Source: Thermotogaceae bacterium (GTDB taxonomy: Bacteria; Thermotogota; Thermotogae; Thermotogales; Thermotogaceae). Taken from it: DNA of 39,977 bases. The stretch is taken from positions 1 to 39,977 of the forward strand of contig WGAO01000030.1 of assembly GCA_015489065.1 (NCBI GenBank), in the 5' to 3' direction. Both the position numbers and the translations under genes were made by a program. Position 1 is the stretch's first letter; each line of letters begins with the position of its first letter. Below are positions 29,291 to 39,977 of this stretch, one piece after another. Under the pieces are notes generated by a model. It made no database searches and was not told where the DNA came from. It saw nothing but the letters and a program-made list of their open reading frames with translations.

Positions 29291-30432
29291 TTCCAGCCAC
29301 CTCCGATCTCCTTCGTTAATGTCTTTTCATCGCCCTCGACTATTGCTCTCATTCCTTTTAAATCCTCTATGTTGAAAACTTTACTCATCAGCTCAATTTT
29401 ACCATTTGGAGGAATCCACACTCTCAGATTTTTCACAGATTCACTCTCCTCACCCTCGCTCGAATAAACTATTAGCACGGCGCTTTTCACTTCAAAGAAT
29501 CTGTTTTTGTTTGATGTGTTCACCAAAAAGAGTTTCGCCTCAATTCCTTCAGCAACTCTATAATAGTCAAAAAGTATGCTTATATTTTTCATACTCACAT
29601 CTTTTTTACTTATCACCATAAAAGGAAGTTCTGTCTTTCTCATTTTTCCATTTATCATAGCCTGTACACCAATTGTGTACAGACCTTTCTCCATGAAACT
29701 AACAGCTGGCTGATAGTGAAAAATAAGCCTGGAAGATTTTGGTGGAACGACTCCTTCGAATCCAGGAATGCTTCTTCTATCTAAATATTTCTCGTTCTTT
29801 GTTATATATACCTCTCCTGGTGATACCACTACATCAACGCTCTCCAGTGTGTTGTTTGAAATCACGATGTCGTATTCTGGACTTTCACCTGGAAAGTAGT
29901 AAGGGTGATATCCTGAGAAAGTCAGATTGAGATCGTATTTAACTATGAAATTTCTTACGAATCGGTATTTTCCTATGTTTGTATCTATGCTTACCGCGTA
30001 TTCATATTTGCCAGGGTTTGACACCGAAAATGTATCTTTCATAAGCAGAACATAATCATATGGCGGAATCTCCACGGACAAATCTGGATGGATTTCCTGC
30101 ATATGCACAGAGCTCCCCGATTCATCAACGACCTCTATTGAAACATCTGAGATAATTATTTTCAATTCCTTTCCTCTAGAGTTGACGAGTCTAATCTGGG
30201 TAAATATCTTTTCACCAGCTGTGTATTCATCATTCATCTTGACATATACGGAGAATGGCGTACTGCTCTTTAGTTTGAATATACCTATCATTATCATGAC
30301 AGCTCCGACCAAGAGGATATTTACAAAGAAATAAATCCAGCTTCTTCTGCGAAGCTGAGGAACTCTATCAAATTTCCTTTTTTCTTCATCTATCTTTCTC
30401 CACTCTTCTGGGCTTCTGGAGTGATACTTCAT
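29287..30432 (-). CDS. single-pass membrane protein with about three tandem beta-sandwich-like extracytoplasmic domains; function unknown
   Basis: Basic cytoplasmic N-term, one TM (WIYFFVNILLVGAVMIMIGIF), three ~100 aa beta-rich segments, each with G-[KLY]Y-type strand patterns. Confidence 0.75.
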   Translation of the reverse strand: MKYHSRSPEEWRKIDEEKRKFDRVPQLRRRSWIYFFVNILLVGAVMIMIGIFKLKSSTPFSVYVKMNDEYTAGEKIFTQIRLVNSRGKELKIIISDVSIEVVDESGSSVHMQEIHPDLSVEIPPYDYVLLMKDTFSVSNPGKYEYAVSIDTNIGKYRFVRNFIVKYDLNLTFSGYHPYYFPGESPEYDIVISNNTLESVDVVVSPGEVYITKNEKYLDRRSIPGFEGVVPPKSSRLIFHYQPAVSFMEKGLYTIGVQAMINGKMRKTELPFMVISKKDVSMKNISILFDYYRVAEGIEAKLFLVNTSNKNRFFEVKSAVLIVYSSEGEESESVKNLRVWIPPNGKIELMSKVFNIEDLKGMRAIVEGDEKTLTKEIGGGWK

Positions 30433-32135
30433 AGCTCTGGGAAGTGTACAACCCTGAGGATCTCTTCAACGGTCGTTTCACCTTTTAGAACCTTTTCAAG
30501 ACCGTCCACGAACATCGGTCTCATTCCATTGGATATAGCGGCTTTCTGGATCTCTTTGACATTAGAACCTTCTGATATCATCTCTCTGATAGCACTGTTC
30601 ACTATTAGAACTTCTCCTATGGCTGTTCTGCCTCTGTAAAGCTCGCTACATTGTTCTGTTTCTTCTGGTTTGTATTCCACAGGTTCGTAATCATAATCTT
30701 GAAAATATTGATTGTAGTAGTAAGCCAGATCTGGTCTTAAAGGCATCTTTCTTACTTTGCATCTTCTGTTTATTTTCCTAACTAGTCTTTGAGCTATTAC
30801 ACCGAGGAGCGAAGAACTGACAAGCCTTGGATCTACTCCCATATTTCTCAATCTGTCGATGGCTGAAGCGGCATCATTCGTATGAAGGGTACTCAGCACT
30901 AAATGACCTGTCATAGAAGCTTCTACAGCTAGTTGAGCAGTTTCAGTATCCCTAATTTCACCAACCATTATCACATCCGGGTCTTGCCTTAGAAATGTTC
31001 TAAGATACTTTGCAAAAGTCAAACCTATTTCTGGTCTAACTTGACATTGAACCACTCCTTCTATTGTGTACTCAACTGGATCTTCTGCGGTAACTATATT
31101 AATCGTCTCATCTATTAGCTCGTTTATCATAGCAACAAGCGTTGTAGATTTACCGCTACCGGTTGGCCCGGTTACCAGTATTATTCCATATGGTTCAGAT
31201 ATCAGTTGGTTTATTCTTTCAACATTGTATTCGTTGAATCCAAGGTCTTCCAACTTCTTGTTGGCTGAGGATACCTTTAATACCCTCATCACAACCTTTT
31301 CTCCGTGAACCGTCGGTACTGTTGATACCCTGAAATCGTATTGTTCACCGGCTACTTTTAAGTAGAATTTCCCGTCTTGTGGGAGTCTTCTCTCAGAAAT
31401 GTCGAGATTTGCAAGAATTTTAATCCTTATCACAACAGCGTTGTGTTGTATTTTCGGGTAGCTAAGCACATTTTTCAGCATCCCATCCATTCTGTACCTG
31501 ACTCTCACCATGTTTCTATACGGCTCTATATGTATATCACTTGCATCTTTTTCTATAGCTCTGTGAACTATCATCGAGACGAGTTTTATTATAGGGGCGT
31601 TCTCTTCTTCCTCCCCCACCATTGCCGCCAAATCTTCTGTCTCATCTTCTTCTTCCACCCCAAACTCGTCAAATAGATCTTCCGGAGTTCCAAGCACGAA
31701 AGATTTGTAAAGGTATTCAAATGTCACTGGGCTTGTTAGTAAGATCTCTGGAGATTTCCCGAGGAGAAACTTCAGGGACGATTGTATTTTCTGAAGATCA
31801 GAAGTAATATCCGTTACAACAACGAGCGTTCCGTCCTCTTTCATTTCAATCGGTATCACTCTGAGCTCATCTATCATGTTTCTCGGAATTTTCGACAGAA
31901 TTTCTGGAGGTATCGCAGTTGGTATCTTTTCTAAGGGTTTTACACCCCACTGTTCTGCAAGTGCGTGGACAATCTCATCCCAGGTGACAAAACCCGAATC
32001 GACTAACGATTCTCCAAGAGGCTTCCCTTTCTCCTTGCTGTATCTCAAAGCCTTTTGGAGTTCTGATTCGGTGATAAGCCCCTTTTCTGTGAGTATTTCA
32101 CCTAGTCTTTTATACTTTTTCTTTTCAAAAAACAT
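30429..32135 (-). CDS. type II secretion/type IV pilus assembly ATPase (GspE/PilB/MshE family)
   Basis: Walker A GPTGSGKSTTLVAMINEL; EDPVEYTIEGVVQCQVRPEIGLTFAKYLRTFLRQDPDVIMVGEIRDTETAQLAVEASMTGHLVLSTLHTNDA; N-terminal MshEN-like tandem motif. Confidence 0.93.
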   Translation of the reverse strand: MFFEKKKYKRLGEILTEKGLITESELQKALRYSKEKGKPLGESLVDSGFVTWDEIVHALAEQWGVKPLEKIPTAIPPEILSKIPRNMIDELRVIPIEMKEDGTLVVVTDITSDLQKIQSSLKFLLGKSPEILLTSPVTFEYLYKSFVLGTPEDLFDEFGVEEEDETEDLAAMVGEEEENAPIIKLVSMIVHRAIEKDASDIHIEPYRNMVRVRYRMDGMLKNVLSYPKIQHNAVVIRIKILANLDISERRLPQDGKFYLKVAGEQYDFRVSTVPTVHGEKVVMRVLKVSSANKKLEDLGFNEYNVERINQLISEPYGIILVTGPTGSGKSTTLVAMINELIDETINIVTAEDPVEYTIEGVVQCQVRPEIGLTFAKYLRTFLRQDPDVIMVGEIRDTETAQLAVEASMTGHLVLSTLHTNDAASAIDRLRNMGVDPRLVSSSLLGVIAQRLVRKINRRCKVRKMPLRPDLAYYYNQYFQDYDYEPVEYKPEETEQCSELYRGRTAIGEVLIVNSAIREMISEGSNVKEIQKAAISNGMRPMFVDGLEKVLKGETTVEEILRVVHFPEL

Positions 32136-33193
32136 TACTCTCCGATTCTCCTTATGTCTATACCTCTCCAGTATATGGCAGGAACATCTTCATCGGGAAT
32201 GAGAATCCTATCGTCTTCTTCAAATTTCGTGGCTATCAGTGTTATCCTCATCTCGTCGTCTTCAAGGCTTTCATCATGCATAAGCCCTAAAACTATATCG
32301 GTATCCTCGCTTGTATGCTGTTTTATCAGCATCATAGCTGTGTTGAGTTCGCTCATCTTAGCATTTGGAGGAGCTGTGAGGTTGACTATCATCTTTCTGG
32401 CGTCTTCAATTGGGTAATCGACGAGCTTGCTTTCCATCGCGTTTCTAACAGCTTCCGATGCTCTGTTTTCTCCTCTTCCAACTCCTATTCCAAGAAGCGC
32501 TGCTCCGGCATTTCTCATAACGGATTCTATATCTGCAAAGTCGAGGTTTATTATTCCTCTCTTCGTTATAAGCTCAGATATTCCCTTGACTCCCTGATGA
32601 AGTATCTCATCCGCCATCAAAAATGCTTTCGAAATTTCAATGTCTGGTTCCTCTAAGAGTTTGTTGTTGGAGATCCTTATCAAGGTATCGACCTTGTCCT
32701 TTATCTCTCTCAATCCATTTATGGCTGTTGCCCATCTTTTGGGGCCTTCGAAAAAGAAAGGAGTTGTGACTATTGCAACAGTCAGTATTCCCATATCTCG
32801 CGCAATTTCCGCTATGACGGGAGCTGCTCCAGTTCCAGTCCCTCCGCCAAATCCGGCCGCTATGAAAAGCATGTCCGTATCCTTGAGTATTTCTTTTATT
32901 TTCTCAGAGCTCTCCTGAGCGGCATTCTTTCCAACTTCTGGGTTTCCACCAGCTCCAAGGCCTCTTGTAACTTTCTCGCCGATCTGTATCTTTATAGGCG
33001 CTTTGTTAACCTCAAGAACCTGAACGTCCGTGTTAACTGCTATGAACTCTACCCCGTGTATCCCCAGTTCCATCATTCGGTTTATAGCGTTGTTTCCAGC
33101 GCCGCCAACTCCCATAACCTTTATGACAGGTAATATAGCTTTACCCTCACTTTTAACATTTTCATCTTTCGCGAGTTCAAATCCCATGATCAT
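32135..33193 (-). CDS. ftsZ: cell division protein FtsZ
   Basis: VIKVMGVGGAGNNAINRMME; FIAAGFGGGTGTGAAPVIAEIARDMG; NLDFADIESVMRNAGAALLGIG. Confidence 0.97.
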   Translation of the reverse strand: MIMGFELAKDENVKSEGKAILPVIKVMGVGGAGNNAINRMMELGIHGVEFIAVNTDVQVLEVNKAPIKIQIGEKVTRGLGAGGNPEVGKNAAQESSEKIKEILKDTDMLFIAAGFGGGTGTGAAPVIAEIARDMGILTVAIVTTPFFFEGPKRWATAINGLREIKDKVDTLIRISNNKLLEEPDIEISKAFLMADEILHQGVKGISELITKRGIINLDFADIESVMRNAGAALLGIGVGRGENRASEAVRNAMESKLVDYPIEDARKMIVNLTAPPNAKMSELNTAMMLIKQHTSEDTDIVLGLMHDESLEDDEMRITLIATKFEEDDRILIPDEDVPAIYWRGIDIRRIGE

Positions 33194-34462
33194 ACCTCCT
33201 GTATTAGAAGAGGTTTTTCAAAAATTTTTTGAACCCTTTCATAAATCCCGAAGATTTCTTTGGCTGAGGTCTCTGCATCTCACTTTCAACTTTCAAAAAG
33301 TTGACCACATTTCCAAACGTAGCGGAGTAAGAGGGATTATCGGTGACCTCTTCATCGCCAATAACTCTCTCTGAGCCAACGGGGAATGATCTCAGAAAGC
33401 TTCCCACTCTGACATTCGTTCTCAAGACCTGAGTTGCCAAATCTGAAACGCGTTTTATCCTTGCTCCACCCCCGGTGAGGACAACCCCTCCTGGAATACC
33501 GTTCTCTCTGTATTCTTGAACACTTCTTTCAAAGTCTTTGTATACCCTTCTCACTTTGTTAAATATCTCCATGAGTCTTGCATTCACAACAAGCGCAAAT
33601 TTCCCAGCCGATACTTTTTTTACCGTTCTCCCATCTATCTCTCTATACTCTATTTCCATATCCAAGTCTTCCGTTGGATCGTATACAGCAAAACCGTAGC
33701 TTTTCAGCATCGTTTCTGCCTCATCAAACGATGTCCGGAAAACATATACTATATCTTTGATAACATTCCTGATCCCCAGTGGAACATATTCAAGCCGAAT
33801 TGGCATGTTGTTTAAATAAGCTACAACGGTTGAAAAGTTATACCCAAGATCTACAAGAACTACCCCACTGTCCTTTTCAGTTGCGGTCAGAGTGCCTTCA
33901 GCTGAAGATATAGGGGATGAAAACATGACTGGTTCTATACCGATAACATCCTCAAGAGTTGCTCTCAAGGATTCTCCTATGGGATAATCTATTCTGACAG
34001 TTGACACTTCCATCTCTATGTCTCTAGCGCTCATATCAACCGGGTTGAAAACTATCCTGCTTCCGTTCAAAACGAATTTCTTTGTAAACATGTTCAATAC
34101 TTTTTTTCCGGATTCTGGACCTGATAATCTCTCAAATACCTCGTATCTGAGATCATCCAAAAGCTCCTCTGTTATCATTGCTTCTCCTTCTTCATCGTCT
34201 TCGACTAAACTGAACTTTTCTTTGTGTGATTCCAAGGTGAACTTGTTTGAGCTAAAAGATATCAAGACTTCACTTTTTGAAAGTCTTGGATACTGTTTTG
34301 CGAGTTCATCTGTGAGGTAATTAAAAGCCTCCTTGAAAGCGGCAACATCTTTTATGTCACCTGATTCTATTCCACGCGCATTAACTTCAGCGTATCCCAG
34401 GACTTCGAAACTATCTCCCTTAACTCCTACAACAGTTCCTTTAAAACTTCTCGAGCCGATAT

Positions 34463-37145
<2,683 letters not shown>

Positions 37146-37238
37146 ATATTCAATGATACCACTTTAAAATCCACCAATCCATAAATTGAGATATAAATAT
37201 GTTAATTGTGTTAAAATTTAAAAGTGAGGTGATTTTTT

Positions 37239-38747
37239 GTGAATGTAGTGTTTTCGGCTATTAGAGCGGCGGTATTTTTTGCAGTGCTTTTATTGGGAAT
37301 TACTTACATCACTATTCCAAATGGTGCTGTTCCTTCCTGGAAGGTCGATGGAGAAGAAATAAACTTTCCCTACACTTTTAATGTGGACAAACCACGCTGG
37401 ATGGAAATCAACGCAATGTTGAAGGGAAATGGCAAAATGTTCCTCGTCCTTCCAAGAATGGGATTGAGCAACATCGAGGTGTTTTTAAATGGAAAAATGA
37501 TATGGCAAGCTGGTGATGAGAACCATCATTCGAGGATGTGGACACAAACATTTGTCGTTCCGCTGAACCTAGCGGGTGGAAACAACACGCTATCTGTGAA
37601 AAGTTTTGTGCTTTACGATGTTAAAGTAAATTGGCCACCGTACTTATCAAAATCTCCTTGGACGAAGATGTTTCTATCGAATTTATTCTTCTCGGAATTT
37701 CCTACGATGTTTTTCGGTATGGCAATTGTTCTCGGAATCTTAATGATGAGAATATCGCATCAAACATTGGATCCTGCGGGAAACTTTTTGTTTGGTATTT
37801 CGCTAATAATCGCAGGTTTATTCATACTGGATTACTCCTATATCGGTCTATTTCTAAATAGAAGATTGTATCTTTTCACGAGAAGAATTGGATATTCTCT
37901 GCCCTATCTCTCAGTCACAAGCTATTTCTACTCTGTAAGAAGAGTGGTTCTCAAAAAATTCACGCCGCAAAAGGTGGTCATTCCAATGATTGTAGTGTCG
38001 ATTCTTCCAATTGTTGTATACAACTTTAAGGTTGCCAGAATACTCGCGTTTTTCCTATCTCCCATAATAATAGTACTCGTTGCTGAAATGCTGATTGAGA
38101 TAATCAGCGAGAGGAAATACGAATTCGTAACTCCTTTTACTTTTTTATTTTTGTCAACTCTCTATTCCACCATTTTGGTTTGGAAATTTCCAAACCCCGG
38201 AGTTCTAACTTTTGGAGTAGCCTGTTCAATAGTTGCAGTTATAAAACATCTTTATAGCGAATACAGAAATCTCACAGTTACTGCTATTCTCGCACAAAAG
38301 AAATCCTTGCTTGACCCGTTAACCGGAGCATTTAATAGGAGGGTCTTCAACGAGATACCACCAAGTTTCAGGGGAACTCTCGTCTTTATCGATCTGGATG
38401 GATTTAAAGCTTTCAACGATACATATGGTCATGAAGAAGGGGATGAAGTTTTAAGAAGATTTGCAGATATCGTTATGAAAAGATTGAGAAAAGATGATAT
38501 ATTCATAAGGTACGGAGGAGACGAATTTGTTATTCTTCTAAATGAATGTAGTCCAGAAAAGGCAATTGAAGTGGTGGAAGATATAAAGAATGCTTTCAAG
38601 AATGCGGTTGGGTTGACCTTTTCTTACGGGATATCTGAATTCAACGGCAACGTATTGGAATCCATTAAAATTGCAGATAGAAGAATGTATGATATGAAAA
38701 GAAGAAATATGGGTAGAGCAAGGAGTGAGGTGACCAGGCGTGACTAG
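37239..38747 (+). CDS. membrane diguanylate cyclase: N-terminal beta-rich periplasmic domain, multi-TM (7TMR-DISM-like), GGDEF
   Basis: IEVFLNGKMIWQAGDEN...; multiple TM helices; DPLTGAFNRRVFNEIP; VFIDLDGFKAFNDTYGHEEGDEVL; RKDDIFIRYGGDEFVILL. Confidence 0.9.
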   Translation: MNVVFSAIRAAVFFAVLLLGITYITIPNGAVPSWKVDGEEINFPYTFNVDKPRWMEINAMLKGNGKMFLVLPRMGLSNIEVFLNGKMIWQAGDENHHSRMWTQTFVVPLNLAGGNNTLSVKSFVLYDVKVNWPPYLSKSPWTKMFLSNLFFSEFPTMFFGMAIVLGILMMRISHQTLDPAGNFLFGISLIIAGLFILDYSYIGLFLNRRLYLFTRRIGYSLPYLSVTSYFYSVRRVVLKKFTPQKVVIPMIVVSILPIVVYNFKVARILAFFLSPIIIVLVAEMLIEIISERKYEFVTPFTFLFLSTLYSTILVWKFPNPGVLTFGVACSIVAVIKHLYSEYRNLTVTAILAQKKSLLDPLTGAFNRRVFNEIPPSFRGTLVFIDLDGFKAFNDTYGHEEGDEVLRRFADIVMKRLRKDDIFIRYGGDEFVILLNECSPEKAIEVVEDIKNAFKNAVGLTFSYGISEFNGNVLESIKIADRRMYDMKRRNMGRARSEVTRRD

Positions 38748-39783
38748 TGTTCTCAAATGGACTTTTGCAGGAATTCTTGGAATAGTGATGATCTTAGGAG
38801 GATTTTTAGCCGTCGAAACTATTAGAGATTACAAACCACCTGCAATCATAGAACTCAAAAAGGAAGGAAAGGCTAAGAAATTCTCGCCTGATAGGTTGAC
38901 GATATTCACATGGAATATAGGATACGCAGGTCTTGGAAAGGACATGGATTTCTTTGCGGATGGGGGTACAACTTCAATACCTCCAAAGGATAAGTTTAAT
39001 GAATATCTTGAAGGAATCCTCAAAGTCGTTTCAAAGTATTCCTCTGTGAGTGATGTGATGTACTTTCAAGAGGTTGATAGAGATAGTGACAGAAGTTACC
39101 ATGTCGATGAATATGAAAAACTAAAAAAGGTTCTCAAGGATTTCGCATCTGTTTTTGCTTATAACTATGTTGTAGATTTTGTACCAGTTCCACTCACCCA
39201 CCCCATGGGAAAGGTATCTGGTGGAATGGCAACATTCTCAAAATACGACTTCTACGATCCAGTCAGAATTGCTCTTCCTGGTCAGTATTCATGGCCTAAG
39301 AATCTCTTCTATCTGGACAGATGCATGATAGTTATCAGGATCCCTGCACCTGATGGAAAAGAGTGGGTTTTAATAAACACGCATAACTCTGCATTTGACA
39401 ATGGAGACCAGAGGGAAAAGCAGCTCTCGTTTATAGAGAAGTTCATAACAGATGAATACGAGAAAGGAAACTATGTAATAATAGGTGGAGATTGGAATCT
39501 GATGCTGGGAGGGAATTTCAAATACACGGAGTCACCAGAGGAGTTTTACAAGCCGATTCCAAAAGATTGGGCTCCTAAAGGATGGAAATGGGTTATAGAC
39601 AAGAAGATTCCAACAAATAGATCAGTGAGAGCTCCTTATAAAAAAGGAAAAACTTTCGTGACTATAATAGACGGTTTTCTAGTCTCTCCCAATGTGAAAG
39701 TTCTCAGCGTCAGGGGAATAAACCTCGAATTCAAGTATTCAGACCACAATCCAGTTATAGCAGTATTCGAAATGAAAAAATAA
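38740..39783 (+). CDS. membrane-anchored/secreted endonuclease/exonuclease/phosphatase (EEP) family protein
   Basis: TM anchor; LTIFTWNIGYAGLG; VMYFQEVDRDSDRSY; WVLINTHNSAFD; YVIIGGDWNLM; EFKYSDHNPVIAVFE. Confidence 0.85.
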   Translation: MTSVLKWTFAGILGIVMILGGFLAVETIRDYKPPAIIELKKEGKAKKFSPDRLTIFTWNIGYAGLGKDMDFFADGGTTSIPPKDKFNEYLEGILKVVSKYSSVSDVMYFQEVDRDSDRSYHVDEYEKLKKVLKDFASVFAYNYVVDFVPVPLTHPMGKVSGGMATFSKYDFYDPVRIALPGQYSWPKNLFYLDRCMIVIRIPAPDGKEWVLINTHNSAFDNGDQREKQLSFIEKFITDEYEKGNYVIIGGDWNLMLGGNFKYTESPEEFYKPIPKDWAPKGWKWVIDKKIPTNRSVRAPYKKGKTFVTIIDGFLVSPNVKVLSVRGINLEFKYSDHNPVIAVFEMKK

Positions 39784-39808
39784 AAAAACTGGCGGAGAAT
39801 CCGCCAGT
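39782..39808 (-). terminator. intrinsic terminator for the minus-strand gene at the right edge
   Basis: Minus strand ACTGGCGG-attct-CCGCCAGT-TTTTTT. Confidence 0.88.
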
Positions 39809-39977
39809 CATGCGAGGAAATCTATGAGTCTTTTTGTCGCCCCGCCGCCAATTTTATTTTTCTTCCTAACCTTTCTTTTTTCCTCATCAACTTTTATCTT
39901 TTCCAGAAGGTTACCTCGATATTCCAGCTGGACTTTCAGTCTTTTCTCTCTTTTCTTCAGGTAATATTCTATTTCTC
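39808..39977 (-). CDS. C-terminal part of a lysine-rich hypothetical protein (5' end beyond window)
   Basis: Reverse frame open to the edge: ...EIEYYLKKREKRLKVQLEYRGNLLEKIKVDEEKRKVRKKNKIGGGATKRLIDFLA*; followed by a terminator. Confidence 0.65.
   Translation of the reverse strand, partial: EIEYYLKKREKRLKVQLEYRGNLLEKIKVDEEKRKVRKKNKIGGGATKRLIDFLA

Overview
This 40 kb window reads as bacterial chromosome, almost certainly Thermotogota. The tRNase Z closely resembles the T. maritima type as I remember it, the tRNA gene encodes its CCA, and the DHH-CBS-CCA enzyme and the gyrB/ftsA/ftsZ/GspE neighbourhood fit that phylum; genus not determined. Coding density is very high, with many 4-bp ATGA overlaps. 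I see no CRISPR array, transposase, phage or rRNA. Main blocks: (i) a c-di-GMP-rich set with two HD-GYP proteins (one truncated by the left edge and absent from the ORF track), three intact GGDEF proteins, one degenerate GGDEF protein and a GspE/PilB ATPase with a tandem MshEN-like motif; (ii) a fabF-fabZ-fabK-fabD-fabG operon with a recognisable promoter and an operator-like palindrome over the -35; (iii) pdxS-pdxT-(degenerate GGDEF)-exonuclease; (iv) OstA/LptA-like protein, Asp/Glu racemase-like protein, DHH-CBS-CCA nucleotidyltransferase, M18 aminopeptidase; (v) tRNA-Ser(UGA) with encoded CCA; (vi) a ten-gene minus-strand array DciA-like/gyrB/FtsQ-like/ftsA/ftsZ/GspE-PilB/triple-domain membrane protein/CBS-ACT/uppP/MBL. 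The strongest candidates for new biology are the very short FtsQ-like protein upstream of ftsA, the MshEN-type ATPase and unknown membrane protein in the division array, and the degenerate GGDEF protein with pdxST. All family calls are by reading motifs; no search was run.
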